Shown here piece after piece: positions 24,827 to 36,307 of a stretch of DNA of 64,000 bases. How positions within the stretch are numbered: the first letter of the stretch is position 1; each line of letters opens with the position of its first letter. The DNA is from Antitrichia curtipendula (Eukaryota; Streptophyta; Bryopsida; Hypnales; Leucodontaceae). A program made the position numbers and the translations under genes. Below the pieces are notes generated by a model. That model ran no database searches and had not been told where the DNA came from. It saw nothing but the letters and a program-made list of their open reading frames with translations. The DNA is taken from positions 22,382,001 through 22,446,000 of the forward strand of contig OX579639.1 in NCBI GenBank assembly GCA_951230915.1, in the 5' to 3' direction.

Positions 24827-27043
24827 CGTGTTCCTGTTCCGCCTGTCATTTCGAATTCAAGAGAATCAGTACTCATCATGCTTCTCATGGATTAAACAGC
24901 ATATGATGAATCTCAAATACTGAACTCCAAGAGTTTCAAGCACAGCATGACGATCTCGAATGTCAAATTCATCGCAGTTCATGTCACATGTTCTGCACTT
25001 GCGAGAAATTGACTCAACGTAGAGGAAACTAAAAACCGTTAGGGACCTTGTCTCTTATACTGACGGTTCCGGTTTCCAACATCAAATCATCTAGATTCAT
25101 CCGCACATTGGTTAGCATTCAACTAGCCTTCAAGGTGTACACACTTATTGGTGTAGACTTCAATTAGCAAGTAGTGTAGGTACGACTTGGTTAAATGTCG
25201 GTCAGCATTGATCTTTGAATGGAAAACGGGGATGTCTACTCTCCCTTCCACAGTGGTCTACAACCTCTCGCTTTGAATCATTGCATAAGAGATTCACACT
25301 TATTGAAAAAAAATTGATATCAAGAGATATGGCTCTTGTACCCAAGTGATATCTGCACAGTTCGACAGAATTGTCAAAAAATGTGTTAGAATTCTACAGG
25401 TGTTAAAATGCCCGAAGTGACGCAAATAGTAGTCTCGACATTACATAATAGGCTTACAAGGGATGAGAGCGAAGCGGTATGAAACTGGAGAATGACGAGT
25501 GAGTGTTTGAAGATGGGCTTCCAGGTCGTCTCATTATATAGCTCTGCTGTGAGTCCTTGGCTATGATGTGTACCATGTGTCATACACATCGCTAGTTGCG
25601 CACACAAGGCTCCCACCGAGTTCGTTGGAGTAAAACAGTTGGTGGCCACGCAGACCATGAGCAGAATCGAATTTAATTCAGCCTGTAGTACTGCAACGCC
25701 CAATTCTTCCTGTGAATTCGGTTATTATTTCAGCAATTCGATACCAGCCAGCTCTCTTTAATATCACCATCTCTAATATCACAAATGCAGTTACTCTACA
25801 GAATGAGCACGCAATTCAAACTCACCCTAGTCTCCCTACAAACCAAGTAATTTTTCAATGTCACATTTACATAATGCAACACTATTGATTATTACAGTAC
25901 TACAGAACTCCATGTTATGACATTTGGGTATGAATTGGGATATTTTGGACTATCCTGTGTTGAACTGAGTGGGTCGACTCCTGGTCTCAGCCTGTGTTTT
26001 GATCCTCCCTATATAATTGGGGTTTGCAATACTGGGAGTTAAAGATTGGCCACGCAAGAGGGTGAGTTCGTCCACAGAATCAGGTTACTTCACAATAATA
26101 TTCTGATAACTCACCTGAGGGCTTTTTCTTTGAGGAAAGAAGAGTGGAATTGCATCAATTTGGTTAACAAGACTTCAAATCACAGAGCGGGAAGCAGTAA
26201 GAATAATTCAATCACAATTCATAGCAACTGTTAAGGTTTGAGCAAATTGACCCGCCGCACCTCTGGAGCATCACAAGGCACCAGCTCCAGAATTGCAGTA
26301 CTGAGGCATGCGGTTCATGGACACTTCATCAGCCAGTAGGCCAGTACCCATGAGAATTGGTGATATCTGAGGTTAGCATTGGTCATCATCGTTTCAGTGA
26401 ACATGAGGCACATGCGAGTCAGGCCATCTCGATTAGGCAGATAAGGTTGTTGGGGAGAGGATTTAGGTTGACCTTCCGCTAAATCAGATCACTCAACCCT
26501 GATATCCGCTTAGTGTAAGATGGCTACCCGTAGTCTGAAATGGATCTCGTAAGTACCTAAAACTGTAGAATACTCCAAATAATTAGAGAGGAAACGTTGG
26601 ATACAGTAGAACTGAAGCAATAAATTCAATGCACTAGGACAACGCTACAAAAAATTGTCTAGCGGAAGATAGAATCACATTGATTAACGCCAGTTTGAAA
26701 ACTATCAGAGCTCTAGACCAATGGTCTTCAGATTGAATCTCTGAGCTCTAGTCACATGGCAAGAGATAAAAGCTCCAATGCTTACAACTTCCCAGGTGTC
26801 CACCTCAAAACTTACTGCTTATTCTAAGTAGACCTGTCACACATTGATAGCTCCACATCCATCTATGCTTCATTTTGCTTCGGAAGTTCAGGGCCTGCTA
26901 GCCGAGAACCTGTTGTACGGCAGAAACAAATATACAGATCGTGTATGACCGTCCTCTCTTTATGTACCCAACTGCAGGGGGCCCAAACATGGCTCGCTCC
27001 TCACACACTTGGAGCTATGTTGGGCAAACATTCAAGTGAATAC
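24827..27043. other. Upstream of the BURP gene; no gene seen
   Basis: 2.2 kb with no recognisable coding block. The 105-codon open frame at 25386-25703 (-) has no known domain and contains a promoter-like TATATAA (minus strand, about 25541-25533), about 700 bp before the BURP start. That could be the BURP promoter if the gene has a long leader, but there is no transcript evidence. Confidence 0.35.
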
Positions 27044-28768
27044 CTACTCTTTGTTGTCATCCTCCTTCTTGGAAGATCCGGAAAAGTACCAATACCCGAT
27101 AGCAAGTACTCCAATAATTCCACCAATGACGGCGTAGTTGGAGGTGCTGTCGGTGGAAGTATTTGTTGATGATGCTGCAGATTCATTCAGTATTTTAACG
27201 GCCTCAGGATGAGCTTCGGGGTGACCCTGAACAGCTTTCGTGGCTTCCTCTTCTGAAAACCCCTGCAGGCACAATACGTGAAATCAGTGACTTGAAGGAA
27301 CTTCCAAGGGAAATAATCATGCAGCCTAAAGTAAAATCATCGTAGCAACGGAACTCGATCATCATTTTAGGGAAGTACCTTGCGAGCAAGCTTCTCCAGT
27401 TTCTCCTTCTCCATTTTCTGCCAGTGAGAAAAGGGAAACGAGTTAGGCCTTTACAATAAACTTACATTCATCCAGCATTCAAAACAGAGGGCAACGATCG
27501 GAGCAGTTGACTATGACACAACACCTAGTTAGTTGAATGCAGTCGACTACTCAGAAAAACGAGAACTAATTAGGCACGCGCAGTGCATTCCCATAGAATT
27601 TCTAACAATCTCAAATCCGCTCCATAAAGTTAAAAAAAACTCCCATAGATTTCGTGCAGGCGTTTAATTGTCTGGGTATATACCACCCTACAGTCAAATC
27701 AGTTAAATCAAAACAAGGTACACATCCCTGTGCGAAGGTAGGAATATTTGACATGCAAACCACCAGAGAGACTTGGACAAAGTTACAAAACTAAAATAGG
27801 ATCGAAATTCGAAGAGCATAAAGATCACACTACGATTAACTTAAGCACATCAACGAACCCGCTCCCAAAGAACATTTCGCAATTACTCAAATTTCCTCTG
27901 TGAAACTGAAGAGAAGGCTTTACTATCTTATCCATATCATTGTGCCGAACACGTGAATACTGTGCCAGAAACAACAAATCCTATTCTAGATACAGTACAC
28001 TATCCACTTTCCGATGATTGAAAGTGGATAATGTTCTCTTTCTCAACATCAAAATCTTCTTACACAATCGACGAAGGATATCACGATTACACACTAGATA
28101 AACACTAGATAAACACTAGATAAACCCAGACACCTAAAATAGAATTATTCCCATTCTAAGACATGACTATGTCCGATCAACCAAACACAAAGATCGTCCA
28201 CGTTCTCGCTATACTTGCTTCATCGAAGCAATGTGTTCTACATCCAAATGCGCTCAAACCTCCACCCCAAAACTTAGAAAACATTTAGTGAGATCAAGCG
28301 GTGGTCCTAATCTTCCAAGATTAGACGCCATAAACCCTTCGAACCACGCAGCTAGACGCCCTCTCAAACCAGAAAACAAAAACCACTCCACCAAGCAACA
28401 TTACAAAAATCGCGAATATTCCCGCCAATAAGCTTCTAGGTTATCAGCGCCAATCAAACAATCTTCCATTCATCATATTCACAACAGACACACATCAAAG
28501 AAAACTCAACCAGAAACTTATATAATAGACCAGAGACCCTGGAAACTGCAAGTCAGCGTCTTATTGAAATTCAAGAAATTGAGCTTTCATCGTGAAATGA
28601 GCTCCCAAAACGGAACCGAACCTTGATGTATATGTTCTCGGCAGCCTTCTCCTCTTCGTGCAGAACCCTGCCGTCGCCGCTGCTCATCTCCCGCCGCACG
28701 AAAGATCGAGCAAGTAGAGCCTCCCCGCTAGGGTTCACCAGCCTGCGAGCCATCATTCTCAAAGCCAT
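27044..28768 (-). CDS. Mitochondrial IF1-like, tail-membrane protein (plant complex I P2-like)
   Basis: Three phase-0 exons on the minus strand: 28768-28622, 27417-27379 and 27262-27044, giving 134 residues. Residues 1-29 are rich in Arg, Met and Ala without acids before position 16, as in a mitochondrial targeting sequence. Next comes GDGRVLHEEEKAAENIYIK (31-49), running across the splice into KKMEKEKLEKLARK. This is the conserved start and helix of the ATPase-inhibitor (IF1)-like family. A low-complexity Ser/Thr linker is followed by a single membrane helix (104-122, NYAVIGGIIGVLAIGYWYF) and an acidic/basic tail. From memory, this layout matches the plant protein family of Arabidopsis At2g27730, found in plant respiratory complex I preparations (P2), rather than the short soluble IF1. 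That assignment needs a search. Likely location: inner mitochondrial membrane. Confidence 0.82.
28091..28126 (-). repeat. 11-bp tandem repeat, three copies
   Basis: Unit ACACTAGATAA repeated three times inside intron 1 of the IF1-like gene. A minor microsatellite-like feature without evident function. Confidence 0.85.
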
Positions 28769-28953
28769 TTCGTCCGAACGGAAGATTTGAAATGCGCTGA
28801 AAAAGGAATTGGAAATACGAAGATGAAGCTCTAGTACAAAAATGTTAAGAAACAGATGCAGAATGAATGCGGATCGACGAAGGAAAACGAACAAGCGCGA
28901 GAATGCCGAAGAGACTGAGCCAAGCGGGCAAGAGAGGCGCTCCAGACAGGGTA

Positions 28954-29040
28954 CACGTGTGTCTCGGGAGATGGGGTACCGGTTGAGCCAGTCGCACTGG
29001 GATAGTGTCACTTAGGGTTGGGGTTCATTTGTTTTGGGCT
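28954..29040 (-). promoter_or_regulatory. Promoter elements of the IF1-like gene: G-box, telo-box, site II
   Basis: Upstream of the start codon at 28768 are a CACGTG core (28954-28959), a telo-box AACCCTAA (minus strand, 29019-29012) and a site II element TGGGCT (29035-29040). Telo-box plus site II pairs are typical of nuclear plant genes for mitochondrial and ribosomal proteins, which agrees with the product. Function is inferred from motif and position. Confidence 0.5.
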
Positions 29041-30228
29041 GTGCAGAAAATGATTTTCATTAGATTGGTGAAACCATTTAAATATCCATGGGAATTTTTC
29101 ATGTGCTTAAAAAAATAAAAACAAAAAAACAAAACCTTTAAATATTTAGCCATGTAATTAGTCATATAACAACATTGGGACATTAAATGTCCAATGGATG
29201 ACAAAGAATCTTTCTATATAAGACAATAGTATACATGTTCATCCTTGGAATTTTGTGTGAGAAGGGGAGGTCTTGCATAATAGTTTGACCTCCAATGAGT
29301 GCTCTTGGTTTTTTTAAGCAAATACTTCTCATGGTATGAAAAAGGATGATGTCCATAGTGACCAGCTTGGCATTCTAGGGTTAATGTATGTGACTCTATA
29401 ATCAACACCTATATTTAAACTAAAAAGCGTCACAAACTCCTAGATTTTGAGTACAATAAATGTAGGCAATCAAAACATGAAAGTCTTTGAAAACCTAGTG
29501 TTAATATACCTAAAGACAATACTTGATAAATTCAAAATTTATATTCATATGGTATTCAGATAATGCATGCTAAAGTGCATGGGAAACTTCTTTCAATTGC
29601 CAATAAGATCCATTAGAAAATTTATCTTTAATAATAGCAACTATGCTTAGTTGTAATTAATATTGATTATAGATGAACATACCTTGCATCCATGTCTGAT
29701 GATGAAATCTGAACTAATAATTTAATCCCAAATTCTCAAAGTCTCCTTGGGGGACCTTTGGGATTTGGGGTAGGTTTGTAACATGATTTTCTGAAAGTTT
29801 TAAAAAGAGTAGAAATACACATTAGATTTATAGAAATATAATTTTATTTCAATCGGTGTATGAAAGCAAAAATCATGCCACCCCAAGCCCCAAAACAATT
29901 CGTTGGGTATCAAAAAAACAAAAGAACTTGAAATAAAAGTAATTTTTTTTTTATCAGAGATTATATTTTTATTTCTATGGAAAGCTTTGATTCATTCCAT
30001 TTGGATTAGTGATGTGAAAGTTATGGAGCTTCTTGTTTTACAAGCAATCTTAGCATTTACTTGTAAAATAATAAATTGGATTTGTTTTTTAATTTCTTGT
30101 TTTTTTTAATTTAAAAAAAATTGTAGTCTAGATTTTGCCTACCTTGCAAATACCTAGACTAATCAAATAGGGTTCAAAACCTAGAGAATGGTCAACTTGT
30201 CATTCGTATTGTGACTAAAGTCACTTGT
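29041..30228. other. AT-rich spacer before Copia-2
   Basis: No gene recognised; short frames only. CTTGT at 30224-30228 is the probable target duplication partner of CTTGC at 41227-41231, one mismatch. Confidence 0.45.
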
Positions 30229-30432
30229 TGTAATAACTATATATGTAGCATGTATACACATAAAAATAGCAAAGATATGCTTTATATATTATATATATTA
30301 ACATTGAATGATATAAAATGATTGAACTTATACTAGTAGTTTTGTGAGGATAACCAAGAGTTGTGACTCTAGGTATTCTAGAAAGCTATATCTGTTCAAT
30401 CTATAAGCTAACTAGACTAATTAATCCTAACA
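30229..30432 (-). repeat. Copia-2 3' LTR
   Basis: About 204 bp, partner of 41033-41226. The shared central stretch includes TATACTAGTAGTT and ATTCTAGAAAGCTAT. Several small differences and a roughly 10-bp length difference indicate age. Confidence 0.85.
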
Positions 30433-30803
30433 CTCCCCTTTCAGTTGCATAGTTGTAAGAGTTCATCTTCTGAAGAATTGAAGTAAAAAGATCTAAATTT
30501 AATTTCCCTCTTGCTTTGATGTTGAGGAAGAAGGGCCAAGAAGCCCTTGTAAACAAGCTTGATGTTTGGCTTTAGTTAAAGATTTTGTAAGCACATCACC
30601 CACATAGTTGGAGTTGGAGTGAAGTCATGTTGAATTTGTTTTTCATATACTTTCTTGCGAATGAAATGGAAGAAAATATCAATATGTTTTGATCAATCAT
30701 GGTATTTGGGATTTTGTGTTAGTACAATGGTAGACTAATTATCACAATATATAATACTTGGAAGTTGGAGAGAGTAGTGTAATTCTTGAAGACGTTTTTG
30801 AAT

Positions 30804-31070
30804 CTATAGCATCTCTTTGGTTGCAGTAGCAATTGCAATGTACTCGACTTCTGTAGAAGATAAGGCTACAATGGTTTGTTTCCGACTTTGCCAAGAAATT
30901 AGGTACGTAAAGTCAAATTGAAAAATATATCCAGATATTGAATGGCGAGTGTCAATGTCAATAGCCCAAACAACATCGTTGTAGCCACGAAAAATATGAA
31001 AATCAAAGGTAATGATGGAGGTAGAAAAATATGTAAGGCTATAAGTCATGGTTCCACGTAAATAATGCAA
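30804..31070 (-). pseudogene. Copia-2 RNase H fragment
   Basis: Reads MHYLRGT at its start, then DTRHSISGYIF, ISWQSRKQTIVALSSTEVEY, the standard C-terminal RNase H stretch of copia polyproteins. It is separated from its own reverse transcriptase by the hAT insertion whose border is at 31300. Confidence 0.85.
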
Positions 31071-31369
31071 GATTCATTTGATGCCTACCCAATGGATGGG
31101 AGTGGGCAAAGTCATAAATTGTGCCAAATGATTGATTAAATAAGCTAAGCCCTATCGTGTGCAAGTTACCAAATATTGCAAACTTTCAGTAGCTTGATTA
31201 AAATGAACAAAGTTCATTAGGAGTTAGGTCATCACTTTGAGATTGAGAATGCTTGATGCCTAGATCCAAAGGAATATTGTTAAAATTGTAAGTAAGCATC
31301 AAGGCTTTTATTTTGGGTTTCATGAGGGCGCCTGAAAGGCAAAATGATTTGAGCTTCTACAGTGCTATT

Positions 31370-31611
31370 GGCGATATGATAATTTCTGTGGTTTTATTCT
31401 ATTGGCGACACTTTAGCCTTAAATGGAGAATGCTCTGGCGATGACCAGATTTTTTAAATCTATCCACTGGCGACGTGATAATGTCAGTGAGTGTTAAGAG
31501 GGCGACATTGCAAGACCATCCAGTGCAAACATGGCGAATTAGGCAAATCATTTACAATATGAATGGCAAAATGTTTGTGCATTGTATTGGTTGAAGAAGC
31601 TAACATGGCGA
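31370..31611 (+). repeat. hAT left subterminal GGCGA repeats
   Basis: Seven GGCGA pentamers at 31370, 31404, 31437, 31469, 31501, 31533 and 31607, with near-regular spacing of 32-34 bp for the first six. Such subterminal motif clusters are transposase-binding sites in studied hAT elements (Ac, Tam3); the function here is by analogy. Confidence 0.7.
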
Positions 31612-31682
31612 AAACAAGTTTCAATTCAATGCATGCAGACAAAAACTAGTCTTCCCAAGATTTAGGAAAACAAAACCAATTA

Positions 31683-31840
31683 GAACTTCTACACACGGGA
31701 CCTACACACAAACACACACGCTCCGATGCCTCAGTAAAAATGTGCACACAAACTGATGGAAGAAAGACTAACTACAACTTCTGTTCACAAAACCTGCACA
31801 CAAACACAGAGTCTCCGATGCCTTAGTAAGAATCTGCCTA
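31683..31840. repeat. ~92-bp imperfect tandem duplication inside the hAT element
   Basis: Two copies begin at about 31683 and 31775, sharing AACTTCT, ACACAAACACA and CTCCGATGCC. Non-coding. Confidence 0.6.
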
Positions 31841-32325
31841 CAGAAGCTGAAATCAGCACAAGTTTAAATGCATGAAGACATGCACATGTTAACAAGCATA
31901 TTCACATGTTCACAAACAAAGATTACATACCACAATGTGACATATAGACAAGCATATACAACCTACACTGTGACATATAAAGAAGCCAGTAAATGTGCTC
32001 ACAAATCACAACCTTAACAGAAATAAGAGTGTAGGTTAGGGAGCTCATTGCAATGTAGTTGCCCCTAGTTGGGCCAAACCTGCAAATGAAAAAGGACCCC
32101 GCAACATCAAGTTCCTTTGCAAGGTCTTTAAATCAAACAGAGTTTCACAAACTGAAAGATTGCCAGTGAAAACTGAAAACCTATTCTGCCAACCTGCAAA
32201 GGCAAACTTAAAAAGCTGAAAATCTATTTTGCCAAGCTGCAAAGACTTGCAAAGGCAGAACTGCAAAGCTAGATCCATGAATCATACTAGGATTCACAAT
32301 CCTCAAAATTGAACCATCGCAAAAG

Positions 32326-35300
32326 CTAAGCGTGGGACAAATAGCGACCTCTCTCTCCTACACTGAACCATTCTTCAAACGCCTTTTGATAAAGAAAAAT
32401 TTCAAGTATGAAAAGCTTTTGGGAATACATCCCAACTACCACTTCCAAATTCTCCACTAGAGTAGCTCTGAGCTTGGATTTGAGAAACGCAAGGGAGGAG
32501 AACGTCCTCTCATCCTCCACTGAACCGATCACATGTGTCACGGCAATCTCCGCCAACTTGATGAATTTTGAGAAATTCTTGGTGAGGCTGTTGTTGGCGT
32601 CAAGCACCCTCCACACTTTAGTGAGTGGATTCACATCAAAGGGGGGAAGCATCGCTGCCCTAGCATTTGATTTCATGCATGTCTTAAATAAACCACATTG
32701 TGACATCAAGAGGTCACGATTTATCAGCGGAGGCAACATGAGTTTACTGGATCCAAAATCCAGAACCTTCCCGTTTCCATACGTTTCCATCAGAATTCGG
32801 AGGTGCCCATCAAATTGCGCATCGGCATTGCCCTCACACCAAAACTGCGGGTACATTATTCCCAATGCACTCATGACATTTTGGGCAGGGAAGCAACTGT
32901 CCAGCTCCTGGATTAACTTAGTTGTAGCCCCTGCCAAGACAACACAAGCACGCAAGGTAAGCCAATGCCATCACAGCAAAGACACATAAGTCCAACAACA
33001 TCGAATTGAGCTTCCAATTGCCTATGCATTCCTCATGGTAAGGATTCTCTACTTTTTTACCTGTAAACTAATAGTAACATGCAATTCTGAAAGAATCAAG
33101 ACATGAAGGAACTACAGCAAAGGCAGAACTTCAACCAAACATTTAAATAAATTGATGCATTGGCAACATCAAGGGGGGAGAAAAGAAGATAAAGCTTTTT
33201 CAATGAACTCACCGGTACATTTAGTTTTCACTGTAGTCACCAAATCAGCCCAAACGTTGCGATCCACTGGAGTCGAATTGTGCTCGGCGTAAATCTTTTC
33301 CCTGTGACACACAAAAGACAAGATGGCAGAGCCGTCATTCAAGTCTGTGATCCATTTTATATGGATCTGTTCATGACTGCAATCCAACAAGTTTGTAAAT
33401 GACCAGAACTCATCCGTGGAGAAAAAAGTAGCTGGATCCTCGTACATAGTGTGTAAAGATGCCTGGCAAATTTTCACAGCTGTAATGAAATTGCAGATGA
33501 AAACATCTCTCTTTTGAGCAAAGTCACAAGGTTGTCTATGGCGTCAAGAAGAGGCAGCAAGGCACACATCCCCAACATAGTGTACGGATCGAGAAGGAGA
33601 ACAAGGCAAGCCTGAAAACCACCAACACATCAATAAAAATCTGAAGACACTAAAAGCATGGAGCACCCTCAAGTTCACAGCAAGTTCAAGCAAATTCAAA
33701 GGAACAAGACAAAACAACCTCACAGCAAGTCCACAAGTCCAAAACAACTTCACAGCAAGTCCAAAGCAAGTTCACCGCAAGTAAACGAACAAGATTTTAA
33801 AATCAAATTCACAGCAATTCCAAACAAGCACAGGAAGAACAAGTTGAAGCATACTGGACAGAAAGGGCGAAAATATACCTCTGCCTTGTCATTTTGACCT
33901 AAATCTGTTGTCATCGTGTATATCAGTGTGCGGTATTCTGAGAGGAGTCGCCGCAGAGGCTTGATGAAAGAGATCCAACGAGTTTCAACTTGTTTGAGCA
34001 TTTTCAGCCCTTTGGTGTCACACAATTCCGCCAGTGCCTTGAATTCAGTTAAACGTTTCGGACTTCTGTTGAAATAAGCATATGTGACTTGGAGCACCTT
34101 ACCAATAGATGCAAAAATTCCCAAGCTCTCCAAAGCCTTAAAGGCCAAGTTACACCTGTGAGCAACGCAATGCACACCATGAATGAAAGGAGCAAACTGA
34201 TCCCTGAGTTGGACCGTGACACCTGATCGCAAACCTTGCAGAGTAGAAGCGTCGTCATACCCAAAACTGATGACTTTCTCGGCCAACTTCTTCGTATCCA
34301 ATCCCCCACCAATTGCCACGGCCTCGACGACCAGTTTCGTGACATTTTCTGCATTTGCAGCACAATCGACTCGCTGCAAGGCTACGAGGAGAGGGACCCG
34401 AACCCAGTCCCAAACCACGTAACAATGCACGGAGAGGTAAGAGCTAGTGTCCACAGCAGTGGCCTCATCCACCGTAATTGCCACAAAATTTGCGTTGTCT
34501 AGAAGTTTGTGAATCTTCTGAACTACAATTTTGTACATGTATGATGCCATTATCCAGCCATTGTTGTCACACCAGTGTACACTTGGTAAGTCTGGAACAG
34601 CTAGTAATTTGTACAAGCTCTGACGTGATTTGAATTCAACCATTGGACGACTACTTTGTAGGACCTGAAACAGCGTGGCAAATTGAACTCGTTTTCTACG
34701 AGATTCCACTGTCGTGCAATGGTTAACCTGTTCCAAGATAGAAGAAGGCGCACATGTAGCATACAGCCGCATGTTGTTGCGGTGTTTGCATTTGCTTGCG
34801 ATATACTGTTCACCTTTCTTCACGCCATGCAAGTCCCTTTTTGCGGTCTGTTTCCCATCATGCTTAAAGAGCGTGTCTGATTTAGGGGCCAAAATGCATG
34901 GTTTGCGGTCAAAGGTGCTACAAACCTTGCACCTAACCATGTGCAACACCCCATCGCTAGAAAGGATTCCCTCAGCCCACGGGAGCTTTGCGGCCCACTC
35001 CGTCTGGAATTTGCGGTGTCTGTCATACCGCTGTTGTGCTGCGCTTTTGGAACTTTGGGCCTTCACCTTAGTAGTTGCTCCCTTCTTGTGCGGTGGGGAG
35101 TCTACTTCCTCGTCTTCCACCTCAGTAGCATCAGAAACCTCTTTGAGACCGCAATTATCCTCCGACAAATTGGAGAAGGCAATGACAGGTGACTTCGATG
35201 TCAGAATTTGAGTGTCCCCAGAACCAGTGGAGGTGTCAACGAACACGGTTTTGTCACTGCCGAATTGCAATGGTCCACCCGAATCGGAGGAAGGGTACTC

Positions 35301-35648
35301 TGGTAAACCATCAGACTCCGCTCCTGGAACATCCGGGAATCGACTGTCCAAGACCGTGGAAAGAGGTTGCCCTGCAGATGAACCGCGTGTGCTTGCAAAG
35401 TATGTTTGCAAGGTCGATTTCACCATTGCCCTCCTTCGCGCAATCTCCACCGTAATCACACGGACCCTCTTTTCCCATCGAGCTGCTGTCAACGCCTCTC
35501 GAGCATTGTTGACAGATTTCTCGAGATGCGTCGCCAAAGTCGCCTCCCCTGCCAAACAGTCATCACTCCGATCGTCAATCGAGTCCATGACGGGTAATTG
35601 AGAAAGACAAGCCATCCTACAGCGAGAATCTTCAAACACAGTAAGCAA
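32326..35648 (-). pseudogene. hAT transposase gene, near intact, one 2-base frameshift
   Basis: Three exons on the minus strand: about 35648-33879, 33611-33213 and 32930-32326, with GT-AG borders in compatible phase. The total is 2,774 bases, two more than a multiple of three. The frame breaks in a (GA) run near 33506-33514, where removing two bases' worth would restore agreement; length would be about 923 residues. Blocks in order: a zinc-finger-like segment (CKVCSTFDRKPC...KHRNN); the RNase-H-like core with VDEATAVDTSSYLS (first Asp), SFGYDDAST (second Asp) and GVHCVAHRCNLAF (CxxH); TRWISF; and the C-terminal dimerisation region with IGSVEDERTFSSLAFLKSKLR (Glu). The start could be ATG 35648, 35615 or 35588. 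Intron 1 holds several TTCACAGCAAGT repeats (33671-33830). It is a recently active or domesticated-looking transposase, inactive in this copy unless the shift is an error. Confidence 0.85.
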
Positions 35649-35878
35649 CTAAAAACGAGTTGTAAGCAAAATGCGAGCAGCACACTTCTGTTTTACAAAA
35701 TTGGAAGGAGTAAAACACACACTCAAGAATTGATAGGCCTCCGCATTCATTCCGTCTGCTACCCCACTCCTGCAATAAACTACATACAACAACAACACAT
35801 AGTGGACAACAATTGCATCGATGAGCACAAAAATGCATTCGAAGCATTTAGGTACAACCTACTCCCCGCAATAATCTT

Positions 35879-36010
35879 GGCGATAGGATGTCCCTGTGAG
35901 CGCGCGGAGTGGCGATAAATGGCAAGGCCTTCGCTGCTCGGAGTGGCGATGAAGCACATTGAAGGAGGGCACGGAGTGGCGAAAGGAGTAACGGCACCGA
36001 AACATGGCGA
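35879..36010 (+). repeat. hAT right subterminal GGCGA repeats
   Basis: Five GGCGA pentamers at 35879, 35911, 35945, 35978 and 36006, spacing 28-34 bp. They have the same strand orientation as the left cluster rather than the mirror image. Confidence 0.7.
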
Positions 36011-36307
36011 GCTGTAGCACTGAAGAATGTGCGTACAAGCTACGCGGGAGTTGCAGGTGGCGCAGAATTTAGGGTTTTGGGGTGATACCCGGTCGACGGA
36101 GGACGCCAGGGCCGAATATATTGGGCAATCGACCCCCTCCAAAACCCTGGAGTTGGTGCAAATATGGCTGCCCGGGTATCACCCCCAGTGCAACTACGGC
36201 AAAATTGTGAAAATTTCGGCCCTTTTTTTGAATGGGAGGTTCACCAAGGGGTATTTTTGAGTGCAAAGTGGCACTGCAACGCCAAATTTAAAAGCCCTGG
36301 TAAGCAT

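Larger units (their letters stand above)
31300..36299 (-). mobile_element. hAT DNA transposon, 5,000 bp, with 8-bp target duplication
   Basis: Flanked by a perfect 8-bp duplication GTAAGCAT (31292-31299 and 36300-36307), the hAT signature. The ends are inverted repeats: CAAGGCTTTTA at 31300 and, read inward on the minus strand from 36299, CAGGGCTTTTA. The length of exactly 5,000 bp includes a spliced transposase gene on the minus strand (32326-35648). Subterminal regions hold repeated GGCGA motifs. A 14-bp inverted pair (36079-36092 and 36172-36185) lies near the right end. It interrupts Copia-2 between reverse transcriptase and RNase H, so it is younger than Copia-2. Confidence 0.93.

Noticed and set aside
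25386..25703. 105-codon open frame upstream of the BURP gene
   Set aside because: No recognisable domain; it contains a TATA-like motif and reads as promoter DNA.
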